Positions 33,609-43,789 of a stretch of DNA of 64,000 nt are shown here, piece after piece. Every line of letters begins with the position of its first letter. The first letter of the stretch is position 1. The notes beneath the pieces were generated by a model that was not told where the DNA came from, ran no database searches, and saw only the letters and a program-made list of their open reading frames with translations. The stretch covers positions 1,149,638 to 1,213,637 of the forward strand of contig BCKL01000003.1 of the NCBI GenBank assembly GCA_001600635.1, given 5' to 3'. This DNA comes from Leucosporidium creatinivorum (Eukaryota > Basidiomycota > Microbotryomycetes > Leucosporidiales > Leucosporidiaceae). The position numbers and the translations under genes are program-made.

Positions 33609-35285
33609 CTAAGCGCGGCCGGCGAACCACTCCTGGACCTGTGTAGGAGGGTGAAAATCAGCGGCAGATTGACAGAGTCGAGTCTAGACGATGAACGTAC
33701 GTAACCAGCGAACGAGACCATCTGCAGGTGGAAGAAGCAAGAGCGAAAGGTCAGCTCGGCGCTGACCAGGAGGAGGAGGACGAGCGCTCGACGTACGCAG
33801 ATAGTCTGCCAGATACCGAGACCAATGCGAGGGGTAACTCCACGGTAGAGACCCTTGATGCCGTTCTCCTTGTAGATGTATCCGAGAGTGTTGAACACGG
33901 TAAGCTTGGCGGGGCGGCCGGCGACGGCCTTGGCCATAGATTGCATCTGCAGGAGAAGCGAGGTTAGCACTCGCTTCGCTTCCATCTGTCGACATAATAT
34001 AGCTCACCTCGACACGGACGACCTCGATGGGCTATGAGAGAAGAGAGAGGGTCAGCAATGAAGCGAGGCGCGGGAGTAGATCGCCGAAGCGCAAGAGCGC
34101 ACCTGGTTCCAGCATCCGAGGGCTCCACCGATGGTCGAGGAAGCGATGCGATCCAGCGCACCGAGCTTCTCGCCCTCGGGAACTCCACGAGCCTTGCGAA
34201 TGCCCTGCTCAGCGAGACGAGCGAATCCGAGACTGGAGGAGGCGCCGAATGAAGGGTCAGCGGGTGCGTTTAAGAGCGACCGAGGGATCATCTCGGCTGT
34301 ATGAGGAAGACAAAGCACGCACCGGGATCCCCAGTTGGTCATCTGGCGGAGAGCAACAGCGTTGACTCCCTTGTTGATGCCGGCGATTCCTCCCTTCTTG
34401 TACATGTCGGCGAAGAGGGTCCAGCTGTTCGGCAGGGGCAGGCAGGTCAAACACACGATCAGCTGTCTACTTGGCCTCCTCAACCCTCGTGGAGCTTCAC
34501 TCACGTCGAAGGAGGCTTGATACCGTCAGCCGCGAGCTTGCTCCTCGTGATTTCGGCCGTCTTCATGCAAGTGCAGACACCTGCAGCAGTAGCGGGATCA
34601 GCGGGTGTATATTGTGACGAGAGCATTAGACATGACTTGCCCATGGTAGCGTAAGCCTGAGCGACTCCTCCTCCCATACCGCCGAGAAGTCCGGCAAGAG
34701 CGGGCGAGACACCAGCACGACTCGAGTAACCCTCAATCTCGGCAGCAGCGAAAAGGAGAACAGCTCCCTTGGTCGAAGCCTCAATCCACGCCCACGGGAT
34801 CAATCCCTGGTAGACTGCAGGTCGCGGACGAAAGTCAGCTTTCCGCGTCGCGCCCCAGTCTCCGCGATTGCGAGCAGCCCGACGTACATCCAGCAACTCC
34901 ACCACGTCCCCAGACCTTCTTGAGAGCGACGCCCATGGTATCCTGACGCTGCGAAGCCATCTGGGTCTTGATGACCTCGAGGGGCTGACCGAGAGTGGTG
35001 ACCTGTGCTTGCCGAATCAGCTGGAGCTCCGCAGAATCAAGTTCAAGTTGCAGCTTACCTCGAAGAAGCTGTAGCAGTACAGTGATAGTGCGGTGAAGGG
35101 GCGAACAGGAAGCAAATCGGTCAGCGGTGCTCTGTACAGGGCGCGCTCGTCGGTTGAGCTCACTTCATCGTAGCGCCTGCAGGGGATTGAGGGTCAGCTT
35201 TGAATGTAGGGCGCGTCATAGAAAGTAAGCACTCACCGATGGCGATGTTCTCGTAAGAAGCGCCTTTCCTGCCGGAGGGAGCCAT
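33609..35285 (-). CDS. YHM2: Mitochondrial citrate/2-oxoglutarate carrier (Yhm2)
   Basis: This six-helix inner-membrane carrier exchanges citrate and oxoglutarate, supplying cytosolic NADPH and acetyl units. The ATG is at 35285 ([16 protein letters not shown]). Visible carrier features are [20 protein letters not shown] with the PxE variant of the carrier signature, [20 protein letters not shown] (the Yhm2-specific signature), [52 protein letters not shown] and [20 protein letters not shown]. It ends VQEWFAGRA before the TAG at 33609. About nine introns are present. The [13 protein letters not shown] stretch and the [10 protein letters not shown] element separate it from the Ctp1 citrate carrier. 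Confidence 0.92.
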
Positions 35286-36112
35286 TGTGCTGAAAGAGAG
35301 GTCTAAAGGAGGAGCGCGCACGAGTCAGCCAGCTGTCTGAGCTCTGCAGGCCGCTCAATGACCCAAGTCGCGTCCCAGTGGACTTCTGTAGCCATGCGAA
35401 AGCTTGCGCTAGCCGTGCCGAAGCGTTAGAGCTCACGGTAAGAGGTGAAGGGAGGATTGGGTTGGCGAGGCGGAGCTGGCGGCTTAACGAGGCGGGCTGG
35501 TCGTGTGAGGACGAGGGCTGCTGTACTGTAGAAGAGCGAAGCGAGAAGGAGAACGGTGGACAAGCGACGAGTCCTGGTATCCGAGTAGAGAAACGAGCGA
35601 GAGTAGAGGGAGAGAAGGGAAGGAGAAAGGGAGGACGGCGCGCTTCGTTGGGAATTGGGCAAGCTGAGCCCCAAGTCCGGCGATATCGCTCAGATCTGTA
35701 CTGGAGTACAGTCGAGTACTGCTGCAATACACAGCTAGATCTGATCTACATGCTACTGCTTTCGCCGAACCGGAGGCCCCTTTTCCTCCTTTCTCGGTTG
35801 TCTCTCATTGGAAGGCGAGCTGGAGCACCGAGATCATGCCGTTGCGCTACAGCCTTTGTAGGCTACAAGTAGGTGTTCTCTCCTCAACAACCAGCCCCTC
35901 CGAGCGAGTCAACTCCTCGTACGGCCAGAGAGAGCAGCTCCGAGGTTTACCGCCGAAGCGCCGTTGCTCACTCAGTTGATGCGATATGTACTCGAGTTGT
36001 TGCAAGTGCTAATATTTTACTCGTGCAGACAGAGACCTGCCCTCTGCTGGCCTGAGAAAAGGCCACGAACGACCTTACCCTCTGCTGCGCCCGCACGGAG
36101 GTCGGCGAAGGC
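35286..36112. other. Intergenic: YHM2 promoter and 3' flank of the MDR gene
   Basis: A leader segment near the YHM2 start shows short pyrimidine tracts. The ORFs on both strands are unsupported Ser/Arg-rich shadows. Nothing else was recognised. Confidence 0.4.
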
Positions 36113-37518
36113 TTACTCCATGCTGATGACAACCTTGCCTTCCGCTTTGCCTGATAGGAGATCGGCGAAGGCCTCGCCGTTGTCAATGCCCTTATAGACG
36201 GCCTCGCGAACCCTGGAGGAGAGAGAGAGGTCAGCACGGGTCGGAGATGAACAGTCGAGTAGCTACGCACTTGATCTTGCCGGAAGCGATGAGGTCGGGC
36301 ATCTAGTAAAAAGGAGGATCGTCAGCAATGGTCCAGCTCAAGTCCAGCTCAAGTCCAGCTCGAGTTGGGCGAAGGCTCTCTCACCTGGGCGTGGAAGTCG
36401 GTGAGATCCTTCTCGGCATCCATGATGAATCCGCGCATGGTGAGCTGCTTGGCGACAATCTGCATGCTGTTCTTGATGCCGTAGCGCTCATCGGCGGTCT
36501 TGTTGTACTCTGCGCACACGACACGAGAAGGTCAGCGAGTCGTCCTCGGCGGGAGCGGCGCATGAACGACGAACGGGAAACGGCTCCGCAAGCGATGATA
36601 CGTCCGTGGAAGTTGATGTGCATGAAGGCCTCGTCGAGAGTCTCGCCACCGACGTTGTCGTAGTAGATGTCGAAGGGGTGGTCCTTGAGGATCTCGGCGG
36701 TCGACTCCGTCTTGTCTGTTGAGTAGCAAGAGGTCAGCGGTAAGCCAGGGAGGAGACAACCCCCATTATCACGCACAGTTGAAGGCAACATCGAACCCGA
36801 GCTCCTCCTTGAGGAACTTGACCTTGTCGTCGGATCCAGCCGAGCCGATGACCTTGAGGCCGTCCTGCTTGGCGAGCTGACCGACGATCTGACCGACGGC
36901 TCCAGCAGCGGCGGAGATGAAGATGGCCTCGCCCTTCTTGGGGAGTCCGATGTTCTTGTACGACCACCAGGCCTGTAGTTTCGAAAGAGAGCGTCAGCGA
37001 AACGAACGCCGAGAACGAGATCAGGCCCAGGAGAGCACCAAAGGGCGTAGGAGACATCGACGCGGGGCATACGAGAGTAAAGAGGTACTCACAGTGTATC
37101 CGGGCATTCCAGCGGCTCCAACCATGGTGGTCGAGGGAAGGCCAGCCTTGTTCTCGATGACCTTGACGCCCGCAAGCGCCGCAGCGGGGAGCACAACATA
37201 CTCGCTCATGACCATGAATCCCCTGACGAAATCCCCAGCCTTGTATCCCTCCACCTCACTCCTGAGGACCTTTCCGTACGCGAGAGTCTGCACCGGCTGG
37301 TTGAGGGGCATAGGAGGGCTGTAGGACTTGATGGAGGGGTCGCGCATGCGGCCACGCATGTAAGGGGAAAGGTCGAGGGCAAGCGTCTTGACGAGGACGC
37401 CGCCGTTGAGGGCGACGGTCTCGGCGTCGAAGGACTCGTCGACGACCTTTTTGGTGGTCACTCCCGGGATGGGGGCGCCGGTGGGGACCTGAAGGTACAT
37501 GAGAGAGGTGTTGGGCAT
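36113..37518 (-). CDS. NADP-dependent MDR oxidoreductase (prostaglandin-reductase/leukotriene dehydrogenase-like)
   Basis: This is a zinc-free medium-chain reductase acting on activated C=C bonds of enals/enones. The ATG at 37518 begins MPNTSLMYLQVPTGAPIPGV. Family landmarks are LALDLSPYMRGRMRDP (the YMRGRM motif of this subgroup), AYGKVLRSEVEGYKAGD, LVGAAGMPGYTA-type sequence, the cofactor loop ISAAAGAVGQIVGQLAK, VIGSAGSDDKVKFLKEELG, FDIYYDNVGGETLDEAF and GRIIACGAEYNKTADERYG. It ends LLSGKAEGKVVISME. About six introns fit. The substrate is unknown; fungal relatives are often named as double-bond reductases. Confidence 0.92.
36331..36363. repeat. Three 11-bp tandem copies in an intron
   Basis: The unit GTCCAGCTCAA occurs three times in a row, the last with one mismatch. 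It lies inside the MDR-gene intron between the FHAQ and MPDLIAS blocks. Confidence 0.8.
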
Positions 37519-38526
37519 GTTGGGCGGAGAGCTGGAGGGGCGTAGAGAGGTGCAGGAGCGGGAGGGTCAGAGAACGCTTGGCGATGTGGAGCGCGTCGGG
37601 CGAGACGTACAGAGGTGGAAGAGTGGAAGACTGTACAGAAGCAATCAGCTCCCAGTGTTCGACTAAAGGACACCAAGGAGTACTCACAAAGAAGTTGAAC
37701 GACGAAGCAAGTGAAGCGGAGGAGAGAGAGAGAGAGGGGGATCGCTCGCTTTGCTCCTCGTCAGCCCTCGAAGGTCGGAGAACGGTCCCTCGACGCAAGT
37801 GCTGCGTTCCGAGTCTCTGTAAGCATCAGTAAACCGGTCTCTTCTCGCAACCGAACCGCCGAGCTTCGCAAGTTGAGGCAAGCGCGGGTCTGATGGAGCC
37901 GAGGCCGAAGGTCCGAAATCGGCGAAAGGCCGGTGAGGGGAGGGAGAGGTCGAAATGAAGCGAGTGGGAGTAGTTGTAGATTGGTAGAAGGAGTGAGGAT
38001 CGAGTAGGCTTGAAAAAGGGGGGACCGCCGAGTTTGATGGCCAGCAGCTGAGTGCGAAGCTTCGAAGCGAAAGCCGAGAGAGCTCGGCGGACAGTCTGGC
38101 GAGTTGGTCCACATCCCAGGCAGACGAGCGACACCGTAGCAAGTCCGCTCGTATGCGAGGCAGTACGCTCGAGATGGTTGTGTCCGTGACGAGAGCGAGG
38201 CTCAAAGGTGGGAGCCACGACGTCCGAGACGAGAGCAGGCGAGCGGTCCCTCGTCGGCCGTTTGTACGTCGACAGTGTCGCCAAAGTCCGAGCTCCTTCG
38301 TCATCTCGCACGTCGCGTCACACCGCCGCCCACTCCACAGCACGAAGCCCACATCGCGGAAAAGCTAGCCCCTGCCATCGCCGAATCGGAGCGCCGTTGC
38401 GGGCTCGAGCAGTCGAAGTAAGGGCCATTTCAAAGCATCGCATTGGACCAGTAGTGTTTTGTAGCTAGGTGTGGTCCACCGTTATCTAAATACGCAGGGA
38501 GGGAGGGAAGGAGCCAGTGGAGGAGA
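37519..38526. other. Intergenic: MDR promoter/leader and RER1 3' flank
   Basis: It contains a likely leader intron (37631-37687). The 222-residue minus ORF (37684-38352) begins with GTG, is Ser/Arg/Leu noise and overlaps the leader, so it is not called. Confidence 0.4.
37631..37687 (-). other. Putative 5'-UTR intron of the MDR gene
   Basis: The minus strand reads CTTCTTT|GTGAGTACTCC, an AGCTGATT branch site and a CTGTACAG acceptor. It is 57 nt long and ends about 110 bp before the ATG. Confidence 0.6.
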
Positions 38527-39700
38527 CTAGCGGTTCGCCGAGGATCCTGTTCCGAGGCCACCGAGTCCACCGTTGGCATATCCCTTCTTGCCGATGTCGA
38601 AGGGGAGGTATCTATAGTCATGGCGATTGAGAAAGCGGTGGCAGGGCGTAGGAGGGATGAGAGCAAGCGAGGCGAGGGGAGAATGGCGAGCGGAAGGGAA
38701 AGAGTAGGAAGTAGGAGTGGTCAGCGGTGGACACAGAGAGGTGAAGGAGAGAAGGCGACGTACTTGTACTTGCGCATGTGGCCGATTTGACGTCGCATGG
38801 TGATGACGAACAGGACGATGAAGTACACGAGGAGGATGGGCCAGAAGACGGGGATATCGAAGAAGGGGAAAGCGGTGGCGACGGTAGAGAGGACGATGGC
38901 CTTGGTGGCGGCGTACCTGTGAGCAGCGAAGCGAGTTAGCGACGACCCTCGGCGCAGACTTCCAACCGCCGAGACGACCGCCACCGACTCACCAGAACTT
39001 GAACTCGGGCAACCGACGGATGAAGGGGCGGAACTCGCCATCCTGCATCTCGCCGTAGTTGCTGCCGGATGCTCCAGGGCCAGGCGAGGAGGAGGAGGGC
39101 ATGGAAGTGGGGAGCCCAGGAGCGCCTTCCTCGACTTCGGCCTCTGCGAGGTCGGCGGCGAGGGATGGGTCAAACTTGGGTTGGAGGAAGCTGTGGGTGT
39201 GCAGTTCGATTAGCTATACTCTTCCTGTGATACAGCAGCGAGTGGACGAACGCGAGGAAGAGGTTCAAGAGGTAGATGCTGAGGAACGCGCGTCGAGGTG
39301 AAGAGAGGTCAGTTTCGACGTGTCTCCAGAACGGCGAGAGCAGGGACGACTCACCCCAACGCGTAGCAGACGATGTAGTAGGCCTGGGCCCAGAGGATCC
39401 GGATGAAGAAGAGCACAAAGAGTCCCGCCGTCGCGCCCCATCGTCGCAACGTGTGAGGAGTTGTCCGGTCTGCAGCAGAGTACGCGAGGTCAGCTATATG
39501 ATAGGATGGTACAGAAGACTGAGATGAGCGTACCGAGCATGACTTGGAAGCGCTGCCAGAGAGCGACGAGGATAGGTGAGCGAGCATCTTTTGGAGGAGG
39601 AGAGACGGGAGACGGGACGAAGGAAAGAGAGCCTTACCCTGTTGTACTGCTTTACTGCCTCGAATCCTGCTCCCATCCCTTGCGGTTCTGGTACATCCAT
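38527..39700 (-). CDS. RER1: RER1, Golgi-to-ER retrieval receptor
   Basis: Rer1 is a four-helix Golgi membrane protein that returns escaped ER membrane proteins by COPI vesicles. The ATG at 39700 lies in a GCCATGG context. After splicing the protein reads [80 protein letters not shown], then [16 protein letters not shown] and [60 protein letters not shown]. These match known RER1 proteins along the whole length. One exon (RFQVMLD region) is only 19 nt. The intron between NLFLA and FLQPKF uses a GTTCGT donor. It ends SSANR before the TAG at 38527. Confidence 0.95.
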
Positions 39701-39806
39701 GGCTGAGTTCGGTCTGTTCGGTCGAGAGGGAGTCGAAGCGAGAGAGTCGTGGCTGCTCTTCGCCTTCGACGTCTCGCTTCTCGGATCAGGCTCGGAAGAG
39801 AAGTAG

Positions 39807-39849
39807 CTACAAAGCAGAGGGAAGATTATGAGGGTCAGCTGGAGCTTAC
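39807..39849 (-). other. Possible antisense leader intron of RER1 inside the HRD3 start
   Basis: Read on the minus strand, GCA|GTAAGCTCC, a CAGCTGACCC branch site and a TTGTAG acceptor span 43 nt upstream of the RER1 ATG. On the plus strand this overlaps the first 22 bases of the HRD3 coding region. It is short for this genome and could be chance. Confidence 0.3.
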
Positions 39850-39965
39850 TGCTATTATGTATAGCTACAGGTGAGTGCACGTATCTCCCCCTCTCCCCTC
39901 GCTTGCTAACCACGCATCATCTCCCCGGCCGACCTGTCGTCAGCTCGTGCGCAAGCCGAAGAGCT

Positions 39966-39996
<31 letters not shown>

Positions 39997-42900
39997 ATCA
40001 CCTTCGGCGTATCACAAGGAGCTCGTCTCTCCAACCCAGACGGCTCAAGACAGCAGCCACCTACAGCCGGCGACGACGAGGTGAGCCCGCGCGTCGACAG
40101 CTGCCTGAGCTCGGCGTGCTAATCTCCTACATCTCGGCACAGCCCGTCAAGCCGCTAGTATTCACTACTACTTCCTCGAAAGCCCAGCCCTCCCCCTCCG
40201 ACCTCTACCACCTCTCCCTCTCGCTCCTCACCTCGCTCACCGCTCACGCCGCTCCTCCACCACCAACCAGCTTCACACCTTTCCTCGAGCCCTCCTCTTC
40301 CACCCCATTACTCGACCTACTCGAAAGCAAGCTCGGCCCAACAGGAAGCTCGGCCGTCCGAGCAGTCAAGACCACCGTCGGCTACCTCTACGGCGGAGCG
40401 AGTGCTCGTGGATCGGCGCAGGGAGGGAGGGACTGGAGTGTCAAAGGAGTAGTGACTGGGTTGACGAGCGTGGTGGTGGATTATGTGACGCCGTCGACGA
40501 AGAGTAGGAAGGCCGCTTCGGGCGCCGAGGGGTGGAGGGCCAAGTTGGAGGCGCTCGGTGGATTGAAGGGAGGGAATGGGCTGCTCGATGATGAGGAGGT
40601 TGCGGAGGGGATGACGGAGGTTGTAAGATTAGCGCAGCAGGCGGCGGATGCGGGGAGTGCAGAAGCTTGGATCCTTTTAGGAAACCTCCAACTGGTGAGT
40701 TTGGGCTCCTCGGCGCAACCTCGGCATCGAGCTGAGCTCTGGTGCGCGTCACAGACCGGACACTTCAGCCTCCAACCCAATACCGCCGCCGCCGTCGAGT
40801 GCTACACCAAGGCGTCCGAGGGATGGGGCTCGCCCGAAGCTCAGTACCAGCTCGGCTTCCTCTACGGCAGCAACTTTGGCGGCGCGTTCGACGGTTTAGA
40901 GGGCACTGGGAAGCAAGGAAGCGTGGGTTTGGGGCTCTCCGAGTAGCCATGCTTCGCTCGCTTACCCTCTCCTCACCCACAGGCCCTCCTCCACTACACC
41001 TTCGCCGCTCTCTCGGGGCACGTCCCCTCCTCCATGACTGTCGGCTATCGTCACTGGGTCGGCATCGGCACTAAGCAATCATGCAAAGATGCTCTCGGCT
41101 GGTACAAGTCGGCCGCAGACGAAGGTACGCCCTGCCTTCTCGTCCTCGCTTTTCGGCGTTCGCTGACCTTTCTCGCCCCTTTCCCAGCCATGCGCACCTT
41201 CAACGCCGGCCCACCTGGCGGTCGACACCTTCCACCACCCAAACTCCGCCTCTCCGACCTCAAAGGCGGCGCCTACGGTCCCGGCGCATCCTCCTCCTAC
41301 CGCCCCCAAGTCACCGGCGGCTCGACCTCCTCCACTCAGCAAGAATGGGACGACCTACTCGAGTTCCACCACTTCCATGCCGAGCGGAATGATGTTTCGT
41401 ACATGTTCCGACTGGGGAGGCTCTACTACCAAGGGTTCGGAGGGAATGGGCTCGGTGGCGTGAGGGGTGGGAAGGGTCGGTTGAACGTCGCGCTGCCGGG
41501 GCTGCAGGATCGATTGGCTGAGGGAGGGAGGGATTTCAATCGGGCGAGCAAGTGGTTCATGGCGGTGGCGACCAAGGTGTGGAAGAAGGAGGCGCCGAGA
41601 GAGGCGACGGCGCAAGGAGGGGTGGTCAAGAGGGTCAAGGGGGAGGCGCCTAAACTCTTCTACGATGGGACCAAGGATCTCAAGCTTACCAAGGACGAGA
41701 GGACGATCATGGTCGCCGGACTCGCCGCGGGATACTTGGGCAAGATGTACCTTCGGGGAGAAGGAGCGACGGCCAACTACGCCAAGGCCTTTCTCTGGTT
41801 TCAGAGAGGTGTGGGACAGGTGAGCTCGTTCTTCTCTCGCTGGAGGCTTTCCTTCTCTCGCTGACATCTCACGTCCCTCCTACAGGGCGACCGCGAGTCC
41901 AACAACGGCCTCGGCATCATGTACCGCGACGGTCTCGGCGTCGAGCGCGACGTCAAGAAGGCCAACCTCTACTTCCACGGCGCCGCTCAAGCAGATCTCG
42001 CCGAGGCGCAAGTCAACCTCGGCAAGTACCACTTTGGTAAGCCTGCTCCTTCTCCTCCTCGCTCCCCGCTGTCCCCTCGCTGACCTCGGCTTCCTCCCTC
42101 CTACAGGCATGGGCGACTTTGCTCTGGCGACGACCTACTTCGAGCACGCGATCCGACAAGACGGCACGCGCCAACCCGACACCTTCCAATCCTACTACTA
42201 CCTCGCCGAACTGAACGCCCGCGCGCTCAACCGCGATGACCAGTGCCCCTTCACCGTTGCGTTCTATAAGATGGTCGCTGAGAAGGGCGATTGGGAGACG
42301 GAGGTTTGGTGGGAGGCGGAGAGGGCGTTGGGGAGGGGAGACGAGAGGATGGCGCTGTTGGGGTATTGGATCATGGCGGAAAGAGGGTACGAGCAGGCGC
42401 AGAATAATGTGGCTTGGATCTTGGATCGAGGTGAGTTGTGTCGACTTGCTTCCAGCTTACGATCGCTGATCTGGTCTTCTCGACTCGTCGATACCACGCT
42501 ACAACACAGACAAGCAACGTCTCCGTCTCCCCCTCGTCGACTCGGATCCCCTCCCAAACCAAACCGACCGCCTCGCCCTCGCCTACTGGACCCGTTCCGC
42601 CGCACAAGACAACGTCGACGCCCTCGTCAAGATGGGCGATTACTACTTTGCTGGCGTCGGCGGAGAAGGCGAGACGGCGGGAGAGCCTCAGTGGGAGAAG
42701 GCTGCCGCTTGCTATCAGAGTGCAGCGACGACGAGGATTAGTGCGATGGCGATGTGGAACTTGGGGTGGATGCATGAGAATGGGAAGGGAGTGGCTAAGG
42801 TGCGTTCGCCGTCTAGGTGCTTTCTCTCCGGCTCGGCGCTTGCTCGACTCGCGGTTTCCGCGTCCGGCGCTTTCCCGAGCACTGCTGACTCTTTTCATTG

Positions 42901-43629
42901 TCCTTAGGACTACCACATGGCCAAACGCTACTACGACCAAGCGCTCGAAACCTCGGTCGACGCCTACTTCCCCGTCACCCTCTCCCTCATCTCCCTCTAC
43001 GCCCGCGCCGCCTATCACGCCATCTTCACCTCCCCAGACGACGAACTCAAAGCCCTCTCTCTCTTCGGCAACGCCGTCGGCGTCGGCGGCGGCGCAGGAG
43101 GTGTAGAGGAGCTCGGCGCTAGTTGGAGCTTCGGTCGCGCGTGGAGGGAGATCCAGCGGAGGTGGGGAGTTGACGTACCCCCTGAGCAGGTCAATCAGAT
43201 GCCGGTGGTGGATAATCGGGATCAGGCGGGCGAGGAGTGGGCGCCGGAGGACTTGCATGAGGCGCAGAGGCAGCTGGAGGGCAACGACGAAGGGATGGAC
43301 TGGGCGGGGAGGAAAGCGGGGGGCAGGTTCGATGATGATGATGAAGACTTTTATCTTGATGGAGAGGGAGATCTGGGTGGAACGGTCGCGATTGTAGCGC
43401 TCTGTGTGATCCTAGGGTGAGTCGCTCTTGAGCTCGGTGGACGCTCTCCAGTCGCTAACTTCATCCTTTCGCATTTCGCAGATGGCTGCTCTACTTCCGA
43501 CAAGGTCGACTACCACCAGAGCAGCCTCACCAGGTCGGAGAAGCTGCGGCTGGACCAGCAGCAGCACCAGGGGCCGAACCGCCGAGACGACCAGAGGAGG
43601 GGCGACCAGAAGAGCAACGGCTAGTTTGA
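39828..43629 (+). CDS. HRD3: HRD3/SEL1L-type ERAD adaptor, SEL1 repeats
   Basis: Hrd3/Sel1L sits in the ER membrane with the Hrd1 ubiquitin ligase and recruits misfolded luminal proteins. The ATG at 39828 starts a signal peptide split by an intron (MRVSWSLLLLCIATA; exon 1 is 39828-39870). A nine-residue glutamine tract follows, then SEL1-like repeats: AEAWILLGNLQL, SPEAQYQLGFLYGSNFGGAF, TVGYRHWVGIGTKQSC, GKMYLRGEGATANYAKAFLW, NNGLGIMYRDGLGVERDVKK, AQVNLGKYHFGMGDFALATT, AQNNVAWILDRD and MWNLGWMHENGKGVAKDYHM. A C-terminal helix (GTVAIVALCVILGWLLYF) is followed by a Pro/Glu-rich tail ending RLV before the TGA at 43629. About ten introns give roughly 850 residues. The start is chosen because only this ATG yields a signal peptide in frame with exon 2. 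Confidence 0.92.
39967..39993 (+). repeat. CAG/CAA trinucleotide tract coding for nine Gln in HRD3
   Basis: Five CAG, one CAA and three CAG codons lie directly after the predicted signal peptide of the HRD3 protein. Confidence 0.9.
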
Positions 43630-43789
43630 TAGTACCTCGCAAATCTGCACATGATACACTTTTCGTTTCTAATCATCTACAGAGCAAGGGAATGACGGGA
43701 AGAAGAAGGTTTGGCACGTCGGCGTTGCGAACGAGGCCACGCTCGAGAGCTCGAGCAGCTTGAGCTCCCGCCGTTATCCCTCGTTCGAC

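Noticed and set aside
37684-38352. 222-residue minus-strand ORF
   Set aside because: Begins with GTG, is low-complexity Ser/Arg/Leu, and overlaps a likely leader intron of the MDR gene.
39494-39913. N-terminal extension of RER1 upstream of 39700
   Set aside because: No in-frame ATG in the extension; the sequence overlaps the HRD3 leader and a possible intron.
42371-43258. 295-residue ORF antisense to HRD3
   Set aside because: Shadow of the HRD3 exons; the plus strand has SEL1 repeats and consistent splicing.
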